DNA of 64,000 nucleotides from Hyalangium versicolor (lineage in GTDB: Bacteria > Myxococcota > Myxococcia > Myxococcales > Myxococcaceae): assembly GCF_020103695.1 (NCBI RefSeq), contig NZ_JAHXBF010000005.1:491247-555246 (forward strand), written 5' to 3'. The position numbers were made by a program, and so were the translations under genes. Positions 54,459 through 62,770 of this stretch are shown here, in pieces (the first letter of the stretch is position 1; the number at the start of each line of letters is the position of its first letter). Below the pieces are notes generated by a model that made no database searches, was not told where the DNA came from, and saw only the letters and a list, made by a program, of their open reading frames with translations.

Positions 54459-54932
54459 TCAGTCTTCCGCGTCAGCGTCCTGGGTCTTGTAGGCGTTCTC
54501 CAGCAGGGCCCAGAGGATCTTCACGCCCAGGTTGGGCTGTTCGCGCGCGAGCTTCACGAGGGACGCTCGGCTGAAGCGTAGGGCCTCGCCCTCGGAGACG
54601 GCCCGACAGGACATGCGGGAAGGGACGGTGCCCGCCAGCGCCCGGTTTCCGAAGAAGGTGTTGGGGCCCTGTTCGATGCTGCCTCGGCCGTCGTGGGCCA
54701 CCTCCACGCGGCCGGTGACGACGACCCAGAGCGCATCGAGGGGCTCACCGCTCTTGAGCAGTTGCTCCCCGTCTTGAAAGGGCCGTCGCTCGCTGGCCTG
54801 GAACAGCTTCTTGAGCTCGGTGCCGTTCAGCAGGCCAAACAGGGCGGATGCCTTGAGCGCATCCATGCCCTCCATCATGTAGAGCGGGTTGACCGCCAGT
54901 TCCGTACGCTCGTTGTCGTTGCTCTGTGCCAC
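54459..54932 (-). CDS. Stand-alone cyclic-nucleotide-binding domain protein
   Basis: A 157-residue protein from GTG 54932. Residues ~25-140 form one CNB domain: ELKKLFQASERRPFQDGEQLLKSGE, LWVVVTGRVEVAHDG, FFGNRALAGTVPSRMSCRAVSEGE and LRFSRASLVKLA. The phosphate-binding cassette is weakly conserved (GNRALAGTVPSR versus GExALxxxxxRxA, with Arg retained). No DNA-binding domain follows, so it may be a regulatory or adaptor protein. Function unknown. Confidence 0.8.
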   Translation of the reverse strand: MAQSNDNERTELAVNPLYMMEGMDALKASALFGLLNGTELKKLFQASERRPFQDGEQLLKSGEPLDALWVVVTGRVEVAHDGRGSIEQGPNTFFGNRALAGTVPSRMSCRAVSEGEALRFSRASLVKLAREQPNLGVKILWALLENAYKTQDADAED

Positions 54933-55010
54933 GCGCCCCTCCCGGCATGTGTCGAGCCCCAGACGCTAGAGGCAAAGCCGCAGGCCGGGCAACGCCTGGA
55001 TGGAGCCTCC

Positions 55011-55391
55011 TCAGCGCCGGAAGAGCCTCCGGACCGGTCGGCGAAGCCCCGGCAGGCCCTGCCGCGCTCGAATCACCGTGCCGAGCACCAGCAGCCCGAT
55101 GGCCATGACGATCTGTCCACCGAGGATGACGCGGTTCACGTCAATGGCCGGCCTCCAGCGGACGAGCCCCTCGCGGATGACGAAGGCCCCCGCGGGCCGG
55201 GCCGAGAGTCCAAAGCCGCTGCCGGCTCCGCTCCCCTGTTCCGAAGGCCCCTTGCCCTCTCCTCCGCCACCTCCACCCCGCACCTTGGCCGCGGGAATGA
55301 TGATGGCATCGCCCTGCTGGACGGGTTCGCCGAACACATGCCTGGCGTTGATGTCACCGCGGGTCTTGTCGAGCAGCTCGCTCACATCCAT
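55011..55391 (-). CDS. GerW/YtfJ-like protein with C-terminal membrane helix
   Basis: A 126-residue protein. The N-terminal VFGEPVQQGDAIIIPAAKVRGG resembles the GerW (YtfJ) family opening, followed by a long Gly-rich stretch and GLSARPAGAFVIREG. The C-terminal segment MAIGLLVLGTVIRARQG is a single transmembrane helix with a basic tail. In Bacillus GerW affects spore germination; a role in myxobacterial spores is only inference. Confidence 0.7.
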   Translation of the reverse strand: MDVSELLDKTRGDINARHVFGEPVQQGDAIIIPAAKVRGGGGGGEGKGPSEQGSGAGSGFGLSARPAGAFVIREGLVRWRPAIDVNRVILGGQIVMAIGLLVLGTVIRARQGLPGLRRPVRRLFRR

Positions 55392-55577
55392 GGCGTTCTC
55401 CTCCCGTGAAACTTCCGCTGCTCAGGTATGCACTCGGGTGCAGGGGATGAGGTGGGAGGGAGCCGAGCACTTCCCAAGACGGATGCGCGTTGTGGCAGGC
55501 AGGCGGCTTGGATTTGTCAGGGGGCCTCGGGATACTGGTGCCCTCACGCCATGCACCCTGTACGAGGGGGGAACTTC

Positions 55578-57485
55578 ATGAATCCGGAGAGGCGTCCGCG
55601 CACGCCGCCGTGGACTCCGTGGCTGGTAGCGTTGGGCCTGATGCTGCTGGCGCCGAGGAGCTGGGCTCAGAGCCCCCCTGTCGTCACGATCATCCCGCGC
55701 TACCCGGCCCAGGACTCGGCCCCCACGGAGGTTCCCGGCCCGGAGGCCCAGGGCAGCGTGGGCTCGCTCACCGACCGGCAGCTGCCGGCCAGCCAGGAGT
55801 TCCTGCTGCGCTACCCGGCCTCCAGCGACGTGGAGCAAGGCGTCGGATCGCTCGAGGTCTGGCCCGTGGCGGAGGATGCCAGCCGGGATGATTCCGTCAC
55901 GGCGGACGCGGAGGTGCACACCGCGCGCAACGTCAGCCTGGGAGACGCGAAGTGCACCCAGCCCACGGAGAACGGAAGGCAGACCTACCTGCTCGGCATG
56001 GTGCTGAAGGAGGAAGGAGGCCGGAAGTTCCTCGAGGCCCAGGTCCCCGCGCTCCAGGTGGGACAGAAGTTCTGCTTCCGGGTGACTCCCAGCTTCTCGC
56101 TGACCTCCACGCAGGCCCAGGCACTGGCCGTGGGAGCGACGATGGAGCTCGTGACGGCCTTCATGGCCTCGACCGATCAGCGCTCGGGCTGCGATGGGCG
56201 CGATGATGCCCCGTTCCAGGCGGCACTCGTGAACGCGCTGAAGGCGCAGAAGTACCAGGGCAATGTCTTCAATGTGACCCAGGCCGCGCAACTGGCTCAG
56301 CGCAGCTACCTCGCGGCGCTGCAGGGCGCGCAGCCCAATCCATGCCTCGAACTCACGAACGCGCTGAACAGCGAGCCCTCGATGCTGGCCATGGTGGATG
56401 CCCAGCGCCGGGTGCTGGCCGCCGAGGCGCAGCTCCAACAGCTCCCGTTGCAGCTCCCGGCGCTGCGCTCACCCCTGGTGAGGCTCTCCTCGGGGACGAT
56501 CGTCGAGGCTCGAACGCTCGCTGCACCGGGCAAGCAGGCGGAGATCGAGTTCGCGGCGGCCCAGCTCGATGCACGCTCGAATGATGTCGCGGAGTGGACG
56601 GCCTCACTGAGCGCCTGGGCCACGGCATTCGGGACAGTGGCGGCGGCGCAGGACAAGACACAGGCGACCACCCAGCTCCAACAGCAGGTGGCGAGCAGCC
56701 AGCTTCCCAAGCCCGCGGGCTTCGAGGCGTGGAACGGCCGCACCTTCGTGCCGACGGCGCAGTTCGTGAAGGAGCCCGGCGCGGATCTCGATGCCACGAT
56801 TGGCACGATCCAGTTGCTCCCGGCGAGTTCCGAGCGCAACCAGTGGATCACCGTGCTGACGGAGCTTCGGGCCGCCCGGCAGAATCGGGACGCCGCGCAG
56901 AAGGCCCCCGCCGACTATCAGGTGCGGCTGGCGACGAAGATCAAAGCGGTGAGAGATCTCGTGCTCCAGGCATTCTCTCGGGAGGATGTTCGTAGGGCGC
57001 TCGTGGTGAGCGGCACCCGGACCGTGATGAACCCCATCGCCGGGATTGGGCAGACTCCCTCCAAGGCGAACTTCGCCTCGTTGGATCTGGGCGCGGTGTT
57101 CGCGTTCCCCGGGTTCGATACGTGGGTCCTGCCGTATGTGGGGTTGAATGTGTACTCCGTGCCCGTGGACCGGACGATCGCTCCCGGGGAGCTGACGGGG
57201 ACGACGCTGGAGCGGATCCGGCAGCGGGTGTCGATAACGATTGGCACCACGCTCACGGCGCCTACGAGCGCGGGCCGGGCGCTCGAGGCTCCCTTCTTGG
57301 GCCGCTATCCGCTGATCGCCGTGGGGTACAGGTTTGGCGGGTACACGCGGCTGGTGGCAGGCAGCGTCTTCTTCAATGTGAATGACCCGAACCCTGCCTC
57401 CGCGCACAAGTCGCTGCACGCGGCACCGTTCGCCGGAGCGTCACTGGATGCCGATCTCGTCGACATCCTCACCAAGAAGTTCTGA
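55578..57485 (+). CDS. Exported protein with β-barrel-like C-terminus, first of a three-gene unit
   Basis: A 635-residue protein from ATG 55578 (GGGGGGAA upstream). Signal peptide ends near RSWAQ (residue ~30). A Cys-containing N-terminal region (GDAKCTQPTENG, VGQKFCFRVTP, DQRSGCDGRDDA) is followed by a long helical middle, and then YGYRFGGYTRLVAGSVFFNVN-like strands (shown in part), ending with Phe. The last ~120 residues have alternating aromatic and hydrophobic residues, as in outer-membrane barrels. Family not recognised. The two following genes are tightly linked. Confidence 0.7.
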   Translation: MNPERRPRTPPWTPWLVALGLMLLAPRSWAQSPPVVTIIPRYPAQDSAPTEVPGPEAQGSVGSLTDRQLPASQEFLLRYPASSDVEQGVGSLEVWPVAEDASRDDSVTADAEVHTARNVSLGDAKCTQPTENGRQTYLLGMVLKEEGGRKFLEAQVPALQVGQKFCFRVTPSFSLTSTQAQALAVGATMELVTAFMASTDQRSGCDGRDDAPFQAALVNALKAQKYQGNVFNVTQAAQLAQRSYLAALQGAQPNPCLELTNALNSEPSMLAMVDAQRRVLAAEAQLQQLPLQLPALRSPLVRLSSGTIVEARTLAAPGKQAEIEFAAAQLDARSNDVAEWTASLSAWATAFGTVAAAQDKTQATTQLQQQVASSQLPKPAGFEAWNGRTFVPTAQFVKEPGADLDATIGTIQLLPASSERNQWITVLTELRAARQNRDAAQKAPADYQVRLATKIKAVRDLVLQAFSREDVRRALVVSGTRTVMNPIAGIGQTPSKANFASLDLGAVFAFPGFDTWVLPYVGLNVYSVPVDRTIAPGELTGTTLERIRQRVSITIGTTLTAPTSAGRALEAPFLGRYPLIAVGYRFGGYTRLVAGSVFFNVNDPNPASAHKSLHAAPFAGASLDADLVDILTKKF

Positions 57486-57500
57486 TTCGAGGATCGCCCC

Positions 57501-57809
57501 ATGGGGACCCTGCAGATCTTTCTCTCCGATCCCATCCGCACCGGGCAAACGAAGTCCGCTGTCGTCAAGGTGGATGGGGTGTCCAAGGGAGGCGAGGTGG
57601 AAGTCACCCTCTGCCAGACCCAAGGCCAGCAGCCACTCTGGGGGCCGGAGACCGTGAAGGGAGTCGCGGACACGAGCGGAGTAGCGTTCGTCATGTTCAC
57701 CGTGACGCTGACCGGGCCGAGTTCCATGGTGTGCCTCAAGATCACAGCTCGGGACTCGCTGGGGACCTTTTACGAGCCAAATGCTCACAGCTTCGAGGTG
57801 CTTCCATGA
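57501..57809 (+). CDS. Small hypothetical protein, middle of the exported three-gene unit
   Basis: A 102-residue β-rich protein with no signal peptide or known domain (MGTLQIFLSDPIRTGQTKS, AFVMFTVTLTGPSSM). It starts 15 bp after the preceding stop and overlaps the next gene by 4 nt, so it is almost surely co-translated with its neighbours. The strand pattern suggests an Ig-like fold. Confidence 0.6.
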   Translation: MGTLQIFLSDPIRTGQTKSAVVKVDGVSKGGEVEVTLCQTQGQQPLWGPETVKGVADTSGVAFVMFTVTLTGPSSMVCLKITARDSLGTFYEPNAHSFEVLP

Positions 57810-58534
57810 GAGGCGCGTGGCAGGTGGGAGTACTGGCGCTGGGGATGATCGCGGGCTGCGGAGCGGATCTGGACTTCGTGCCTCCGGAGGAGGTGCTCGT
57901 GCTCTCGGCGTGTCCCGAGGGCTCGCGTTGCGAGAAGGTGGCGGATGGGCGCTCGCGCATCACGGTGGAGGCCTGTGTGCCGGACAGTGTCGACACGCCG
58001 CGAGCCGATGCCCAGGTGACGCTCACACTGTCCTCGGGGAGCTGGGAGGGGCTGGACGCCACGGCACGGGCGGTCTCGGCATCCATCAAGACGGATCCCT
58101 GCTTCAGGCCGACGATCGTGACGAGCACGGCGTTGACCACGCTCCGCGTGGACGCCGAGCTCGTGGGGGTGCGGCAGTTCATTGAGATTCCGTTGCAAGC
58201 GGCTCCGCTCACGGCGTTGGAGCTGGTACCCGCGCCGCTGCAGCCACGGGCGGGACAGGAGACCCAGTTGCAGGTGTCGGTGCGTGCGGCGAATGGCGGC
58301 CTGCCGACGCAGGGAACGCGGGTGGTGTTCGCGATCGAGAGTGCCGAGCCTGCCACGGCCCAGGTGGGACTCTGGCCGGATCAGACCGAGTTGGATACGC
58401 GGGGGCAGGTGGTAGCCCGGCTGTTGCCCTCGCTGGGGGTGACGCAGGTAAACCTCCGGGTGCAGGCCTTCCCGCCGGGAAGCTCCGCACCAACGCTCGA
58501 GAGGACCTTCAACCTCGTGGTGACTGCTCCCTGA
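57806..58534 (+). CDS. Lipoprotein, last gene of the exported three-gene unit
   Basis: A 242-residue lipoprotein: signal peptide with the lipobox IAGC (residue ~18). The mature part is β-rich with six Cys in the first third (SACPEGSRCEKVADG, VEACVPDS, TDPCFRP), and then LTALELVPAPLQPRAGQETQLQV and TRVVFAIESAEPATAQVG, typical of bacterial Ig-like (Big) repeats. It probably sits on the outer membrane with the first protein. Overlaps the second gene at ATGA. Confidence 0.72.
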   Translation: MRGAWQVGVLALGMIAGCGADLDFVPPEEVLVLSACPEGSRCEKVADGRSRITVEACVPDSVDTPRADAQVTLTLSSGSWEGLDATARAVSASIKTDPCFRPTIVTSTALTTLRVDAELVGVRQFIEIPLQAAPLTALELVPAPLQPRAGQETQLQVSVRAANGGLPTQGTRVVFAIESAEPATAQVGLWPDQTELDTRGQVVARLLPSLGVTQVNLRVQAFPPGSSAPTLERTFNLVVTAP

Positions 58535-58542
58535 GGCGGGCC

Positions 58543-58965
58543 ATGACACCGGCACAGAACAAGGCGCTTGTCGCGAGGCTCTTCGAGGAGTTGATCAACG
58601 AGCGAAACACTTCTCGAGTCCACGAGTTCCTCGCTCCGGACTTCGAGCGGCACGACATCGGCCAATTGTTCCCGGATCGCTCCGGGGCCGAGAGCACCAA
58701 GGAGCACGTGGCCATGCTGTTCACCGGGATCCCGGACCTGCGCATGGACGTGCTCGATCTCGTCGCGGAGGGAGATCGGGTGTGCGCGCGCTACGTCGCC
58801 TATGGCACCCACACCGGCGAACTGCTCGGCAGGCCGGGCTCGGGAAAGCCCGTGCGCTGGGAGGGCATCAACATCTACCGCTTCGTTGACGGCAAGATCG
58901 TCGAGACGTGGCAGCTCGGCGATGGCATGCGGCTCCTCCAGCAGATTGGAGCCCTTCAGTCCTGA
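58543..58965 (+). CDS. SnoaL-like polyketide cyclase family protein
   Basis: A 140-residue protein of the NTF2-like SnoaL family (ester cyclase). The segments EELINERNTSRVHEFLAPDFERHD and GDRVCARYVAYGTHTGELLG with WEGINIYRFVDGKIVETW are typical. Members act on small polyketide-like esters or have unknown function; the catalytic Asp/His pair of SnoaL was not verified. Eight bases after the lipoprotein stop. Confidence 0.85.
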   Translation: MTPAQNKALVARLFEELINERNTSRVHEFLAPDFERHDIGQLFPDRSGAESTKEHVAMLFTGIPDLRMDVLDLVAEGDRVCARYVAYGTHTGELLGRPGSGKPVRWEGINIYRFVDGKIVETWQLGDGMRLLQQIGALQS

Positions 58966-59062
58966 ACCAGGCCGCCCTGGAGGCAGAAGGAGTGACCCAC
59001 CCGATTTGGTCCGCGGCTGCCCCGTGGGATGATGGGCCTCCCGCCGGTCTCACAGCGCCCTC

Positions 59063-59668
59063 ATGAAACGCAAGCTCGTCGACTACTTCCGCCGGATCGC
59101 GCCTCTGTCGGACGAGGAAGCCCAAGCCATCCTGGACAGCATGGTGGTGAAGACCTGCCCGAAGGGCACGCACCTGCTCATGGCAGGCCAAGTCTGCACC
59201 GAGGCCTACTTCGTCCTCCAGGGCTGCGTCCGCCAATACTACGTCGTCGACGGTGAAGAGCGCAGCAACGGGTTCTTCACCGAGGACGATTGGGTCCTCT
59301 CGATTCACAGCATGATGAACGGGACCCCGGCGGATCACTTCCTGGTCTGCGCGGAGGACACCACGGTGGTGGTGGGCACCGAGCAACGCGAGCAGGACCT
59401 GTATCGACGCTTCCCGCGCTTCGAGAGCATCTCCCGGATGGTGATGCAGAAGGTCCTGGCGGAACAGCAGGAGCGGTTCGCCTCCTATCTCACCGATGGC
59501 CCGGAGCAGCGCTACCTCAAGCTCTCGAAGACGCGGCCGGAGATCTTCCAGCGGATTCCCCAGTACCAGCTGGCCAGCTACATCGGCGTGAAGCCCGAGT
59601 CGCTGAGCCGGATCCGAAAGCGCATCGCCACGCGCGGCAAGCCGGTTACGCCGCGATGGAAGGCGTGA
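59063..59668 (+). CDS. Crp/Fnr-family regulator
   Basis: A 201-residue regulator. N-terminal cNMP-like domain (CPKGTHLLMAGQVCTEAYFVLQGCVRQYY) and C-terminal HTH (QYQLASYIGVKPESLSRIRKRIA). Cys residues near 33 and 55 are not in the four-Cys Fnr pattern, so an iron-sulfur sensor is unlikely. No overlap with the SnoaL gene; convergent with the DUF4386 gene, overlapping by 23 bp. Confidence 0.88.
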   Translation: MKRKLVDYFRRIAPLSDEEAQAILDSMVVKTCPKGTHLLMAGQVCTEAYFVLQGCVRQYYVVDGEERSNGFFTEDDWVLSIHSMMNGTPADHFLVCAEDTTVVVGTEQREQDLYRRFPRFESISRMVMQKVLAEQQERFASYLTDGPEQRYLKLSKTRPEIFQRIPQYQLASYIGVKPESLSRIRKRIATRGKPVTPRWKA

Positions 59669-60311
59669 CCGTCCGGAACCCCTTGGCGATGAGCCAGCCG
59701 CCGAGGAACAGCTCGAACAGGCCCCCAAGCCCGGAGAAGAGGATGCCCCACGGCAGCCCGAAGAGCTCGAACACGGACCCCAGCGCCAGAAGCCCGTAGC
59801 CCACCGCGCCCACCAGCGGGAGGAACGAGGGCAGAAGCCGGGACTGGTACAGCGACAGGCAGAACGCCACGCTGCCGGCTCCCAGGATGATCATCGCGAG
59901 TTGGTAGGCCCAGAAGTTCCCCTTCGAGAGAAGTTTGAACAGGAGCACCAGCTCCGACGTCGTCTGCCCTTGCGCAGATTCTGCGAGCTGCAGGATGGAC
60001 AGAAGGAACACCACCCCGACGAGGAGGAGCAGCGCCTCCATCACCCGCGTGCAGACGTACGCGACGGCGATGCTCGGGCTCCGCTCGCGGAGTATCGGAA
60101 AGAACAGCACGCCAAGCCCGACGACGGTGATGGAGTTCAACAGGAGCAGCAGCGTGCCCCCGACGAACGGCGCCCTCTGACCGACCATCGCAGCCAGGTG
60201 CTCCGGCTCCTTCAGGACGGAGGTGACGAGCGCGGTGCCGATTCCATAAACGAAGAACGGAAGGAGAAAGAGAATGCCCAGGGAGCGGGAGTGAAGACGG
60301 GTGGTGTTCAT
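59646..60311 (-). CDS. DUF4386-type membrane protein
   Basis: A 221-residue protein with about six transmembrane helices (LGILFLLPFFVYGIGTAL, FVGGTLLLLLNSITVVGLGVLFF, VMEALLLLVGVVFLLSIL and so on). Matches the DUF4386 family of multi-pass membrane proteins with unknown function. The weak GGAACCC sequence precedes ATG 60311. The 210 bp to its right (60312-60521) hold nothing I can name. Confidence 0.75.
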   Translation of the reverse strand: MNTTRLHSRSLGILFLLPFFVYGIGTALVTSVLKEPEHLAAMVGQRAPFVGGTLLLLLNSITVVGLGVLFFPILRERSPSIAVAYVCTRVMEALLLLVGVVFLLSILQLAESAQGQTTSELVLLFKLLSKGNFWAYQLAMIILGAGSVAFCLSLYQSRLLPSFLPLVGAVGYGLLALGSVFELFGLPWGILFSGLGGLFELFLGGWLIAKGFRTVTPSIAA

Positions 60312-60521
60312 CGCGAGGGTTCCAGAACGTTCAGCGAAGTTGTGGCCTCGAAAGTAGAGAAGGGCGCCCTCGCCCGCATTGATAAGGGTTAATAAATGCG
60401 AGCCCCCCGCAGTCCAAGTAGGGCCTGGACTGTGGGAGGGTCGTCCATGCGGTCGTGCTAGAATGTCGGGTGGAAACATGTTCAGGCGGGCCCGCGCCTC
60501 GCCTCCCCGAAAGAGCCCGAC

Positions 60522-60879
60522 ATGCTTCATGAGAATGTCCGCCCGGCCTTGCGTTCTTTCCGTCCCTGGCCGTGGGTGCTCTGCCTCCTATGGCTGAGCT
60601 CCAGCGCCTCGGGCCCCCAGGACTCCCAGGCCTGGTCCGCCGGCACGTCCACGCCAGGTCGCCAGCAGGATTCCCTCCTGGCGACTTCCGGCTGGAGCCC
60701 CACCGGCTCCATGGCCACCGCCCCGCTACAACTACACGGGGACGCTGCTGCCCGATGGCAAGGTGCTCGTCGCGGGGGGCTACAACGCCAACGGGGGCAA
60801 GGGCACCTGGGCCGCGACGGCCTCGCGACTGGTGCGGAAACGATCGCGCTGGCCGCGATCGCTACGCCGCGCTTTTTGA
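60522..60879 (+). pseudogene. Frameshifted remnant of a kelch-repeat exported protein
   Basis: Starts MLHENVRPALRSFRPWPWVL, with a signal-peptide-like stretch, then SGWSPTGSMATA. There the frame shifts; the next frame reads RYNYTGTLLPDGKVLVAGGYN, the first kelch repeat of myxobacterial kelch proteins. Removing one C from the CCCC run at 60721-60724 restores ATARYNYTG. Only about one repeat remains before the sequence diverges near 60820. The rest was lost, possibly when the darT region came in. Confidence 0.7.
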
Positions 60880-60936
60880 AGATCGTCTCCAGCAGATCGT
60901 AAGCACAACAGCAAAAACACTAGTGAAGGGGGCAGT

Positions 60937-61566
60937 ATGTCAAGGCAGGCGATTCAGGCACGTGCGAATTCAATCAATGTCCCGTACCTGCTGCACTTTA
61001 CCCGCGTAGTCAACCTGCCTTCGATCATGCAGCATGGCCTCTATCCTGTAAGCCGAGTTGCTACGATTGGGGTCACGCCCCAGATTAATGACGAACTGCG
61101 GCTGGATGGGCACCTCGATGGAACCTCGCTGTCCATCGCCTTTCCGAACCACCGCATGTTCTGGAAGTACCGCCACGCAAACGAAGAGGTCGAATGGGTT
61201 GTGCTCGCCGTCGATCCTTCAGTGCTTTGGCTGAAGGATTGCGCGTTCTGCCGTCATAACGCCGCCGATGCGCGAATCAGTTGCCAACCGATAAATCAAC
61301 TGAAGACCCCCGCTGCCTTTACTGGCATGTTCGAAGAGATCGAGGGCTTGAAGACTCGACAAGAGCAGAGGCTGAAGCCATCTGATCCGACAGACGAGCA
61401 AGCCGAGGTACTGGTGTTTGACGTAATTGAACCAAGTCTCATCTTCGGAGCTGCCTTCGAGAACGCTGCAACTCGGGATGCGTATCAAGGCAGCCTTGGC
61501 AATCGGAAGATTCTCGTGCAGCGTGAGCGTCAGGGGTACTTTGCCGCGCGCTCGTATGTGCGCTAG
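60937..61566 (+). CDS. darT: DarT-like DNA ADP-ribosyltransferase toxin
   Basis: A 209-residue protein of the DarT (DUF4433) type. DarT enzymes use NAD+ to attach ADP-ribose to a DNA base. Family blocks seen: YLLHFTRVVNLPSIMQHGL with His20 near the NAD site, SLSIAFPNHRMFWKYRH, and TDEQAEVLVFDVIEP with the probable catalytic Glu157. Of the DarT types, the NADAR partner points to the DarT1-like group. AAGGGGGC lies upstream of the ATG. Codon use is less GC-rich than the neighbours, suggesting transfer. The antitoxin gene starts 10 bp downstream. Confidence 0.85.
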   Translation: MSRQAIQARANSINVPYLLHFTRVVNLPSIMQHGLYPVSRVATIGVTPQINDELRLDGHLDGTSLSIAFPNHRMFWKYRHANEEVEWVVLAVDPSVLWLKDCAFCRHNAADARISCQPINQLKTPAAFTGMFEEIEGLKTRQEQRLKPSDPTDEQAEVLVFDVIEPSLIFGAAFENAATRDAYQGSLGNRKILVQRERQGYFAARSYVR

Positions 61567-61575
61567 GATCAAGAG

Positions 61576-62280
61576 ATGGCAGAAAGACCCCTATTCATTC
61601 CAGCCACAGAAGGGCCAGCGCTAGTTAAGACGAAGCACGTTGAGTTCCAATGGTTCCCCGGCATGGCAGTATCACAGAAGCAGAAATCTGTCGATTCGCT
61701 GCACGCTGCTGCACGCAAGCTGCCGGGCATCAGCAAGGTGCTGGAAGTATCCAGCAAGTCCCGCGAAGAACTCGGGGTGGCGCTTAGCGCGTTCAACCTG
61801 ACATTTACCACAGTCAAGTACAACCGCACCTTTAGCGTGGAGTGCGCCTATCAAGGCAGCAAGGTCTTCGAGCGCGGCGGCCCCTATGTCGATATCTTCA
61901 AAATGACCTCGCGCGAGGCCAAGAAGGATGAACGTCTGCGCTCGTCGGGACGACTTATCGGCTTCCGCTTTTTCGGCACTGATTGGGGACTGGAGCCGCA
62001 GACCGCGTTCTATGACTGGCTCTACATCAACGCATTGAAGAAGCAACCCAGCATCACCGAGCAACTTTTAGACTATTCGGCCTTCACCGACATTGAGTTC
62101 AACCCCGAGCGCTCGATCAACTGCCAAGCGTACTCGGTCGCGTTGTATACCTCTCTACTCAAGCGCGGCCTGCTGGAAGAAGCCATGTCCTCCAAAGAGG
62201 CATTCCTGCGGACAGTCGGCAAGGCGGCCATCAGCAATGCTCGGCAAAACGAGACAATCCAGAAGGGCTTTCGGCTCTGA
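61576..62280 (+). CDS. NADAR-family antitoxin partner of DarT
   Basis: A 234-residue protein. SVECAYQGSKVFERGGPY matches the NADAR motif (VEHAYQAxKF in other members), and EVSSKSREELGVALSAFNL and GLEPQTAFYDWLYINAL follow the arrangement I know from DarT1-associated NADAR proteins. NADAR hydrolases remove ADP-ribose from guanine in DNA, so the pair would be a toxin-antitoxin system rather than the usual DarTG with a macrodomain. This assignment is from memory of families; the Lys/Glu of the catalytic site were not checked. AT-richer than flanks. Confidence 0.75.
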   Translation: MAERPLFIPATEGPALVKTKHVEFQWFPGMAVSQKQKSVDSLHAAARKLPGISKVLEVSSKSREELGVALSAFNLTFTTVKYNRTFSVECAYQGSKVFERGGPYVDIFKMTSREAKKDERLRSSGRLIGFRFFGTDWGLEPQTAFYDWLYINALKKQPSITEQLLDYSAFTDIEFNPERSINCQAYSVALYTSLLKRGLLEEAMSSKEAFLRTVGKAAISNARQNETIQKGFRL

Positions 62281-62365
62281 TTTGCCGGCAGCGTTATACG
62301 CAGCGCTTATGCGCTTCGCGCAGAGCCGAACGAGTTGCAAACAGAGCAGTCGATTAGAGGGGTTA

Positions 62366-62770
62366 GTGAACTGCCTCGTTCCCTCGAAGGTAGAGGACCG
62401 TGAGTATCCATCAGATAACATAAAATACGTCTTTCTCCTCCACACTCACCCATACGACACACCCATCTCCGTGGACGACATCCTCTTTCTCGAGCGCGAA
62501 GGAGCGCGACACGGCTTCGACCCTGAAACCCAAGACGGAAGAAAGCTGAGAATCTCCATTGTAGCCTTTTTCTCGCACGACGACGGTCCCCCCGCTTGCG
62601 ATGGCTTCTACATCTACTCGGCCCAGACCACTCGGATCTTCAAATGGACTCACAACCGAGGCCTTCTGGACTGCGAGCAGGCCCATGTCCTCGATTGGCG
62701 TGATTATGACAACTTCGATCTGAGCATCACACCGTCGGCGGCGCCCTGCTCGGGCAAGGGGGCTCCATGA
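62366..62770 (+). CDS. JAB/MPN-like domain protein, start uncertain, possibly 5'-truncated
   Basis: About 134 residues from a GTG at 62366 with GAGGGG upstream; an ATG at 62309 is also in frame. YVFLLHTHPYDTPISVDDILFLE is like the HxHP...SxxD metal motif of JAB/JAMM domains (His-Thr-His-Pro, then Ser and Asp) but has one residue fewer between the second His and Ser than usual. No upstream catalytic Glu was identified. It overlaps the following lipoprotein gene by 4 nt (ATGA). Could be a fragment of a larger polymorphic-toxin protein. Confidence 0.55.
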   Translation: MNCLVPSKVEDREYPSDNIKYVFLLHTHPYDTPISVDDILFLEREGARHGFDPETQDGRKLRISIVAFFSHDDGPPACDGFYIYSAQTTRIFKWTHNRGLLDCEQAHVLDWRDYDNFDLSITPSAAPCSGKGAP

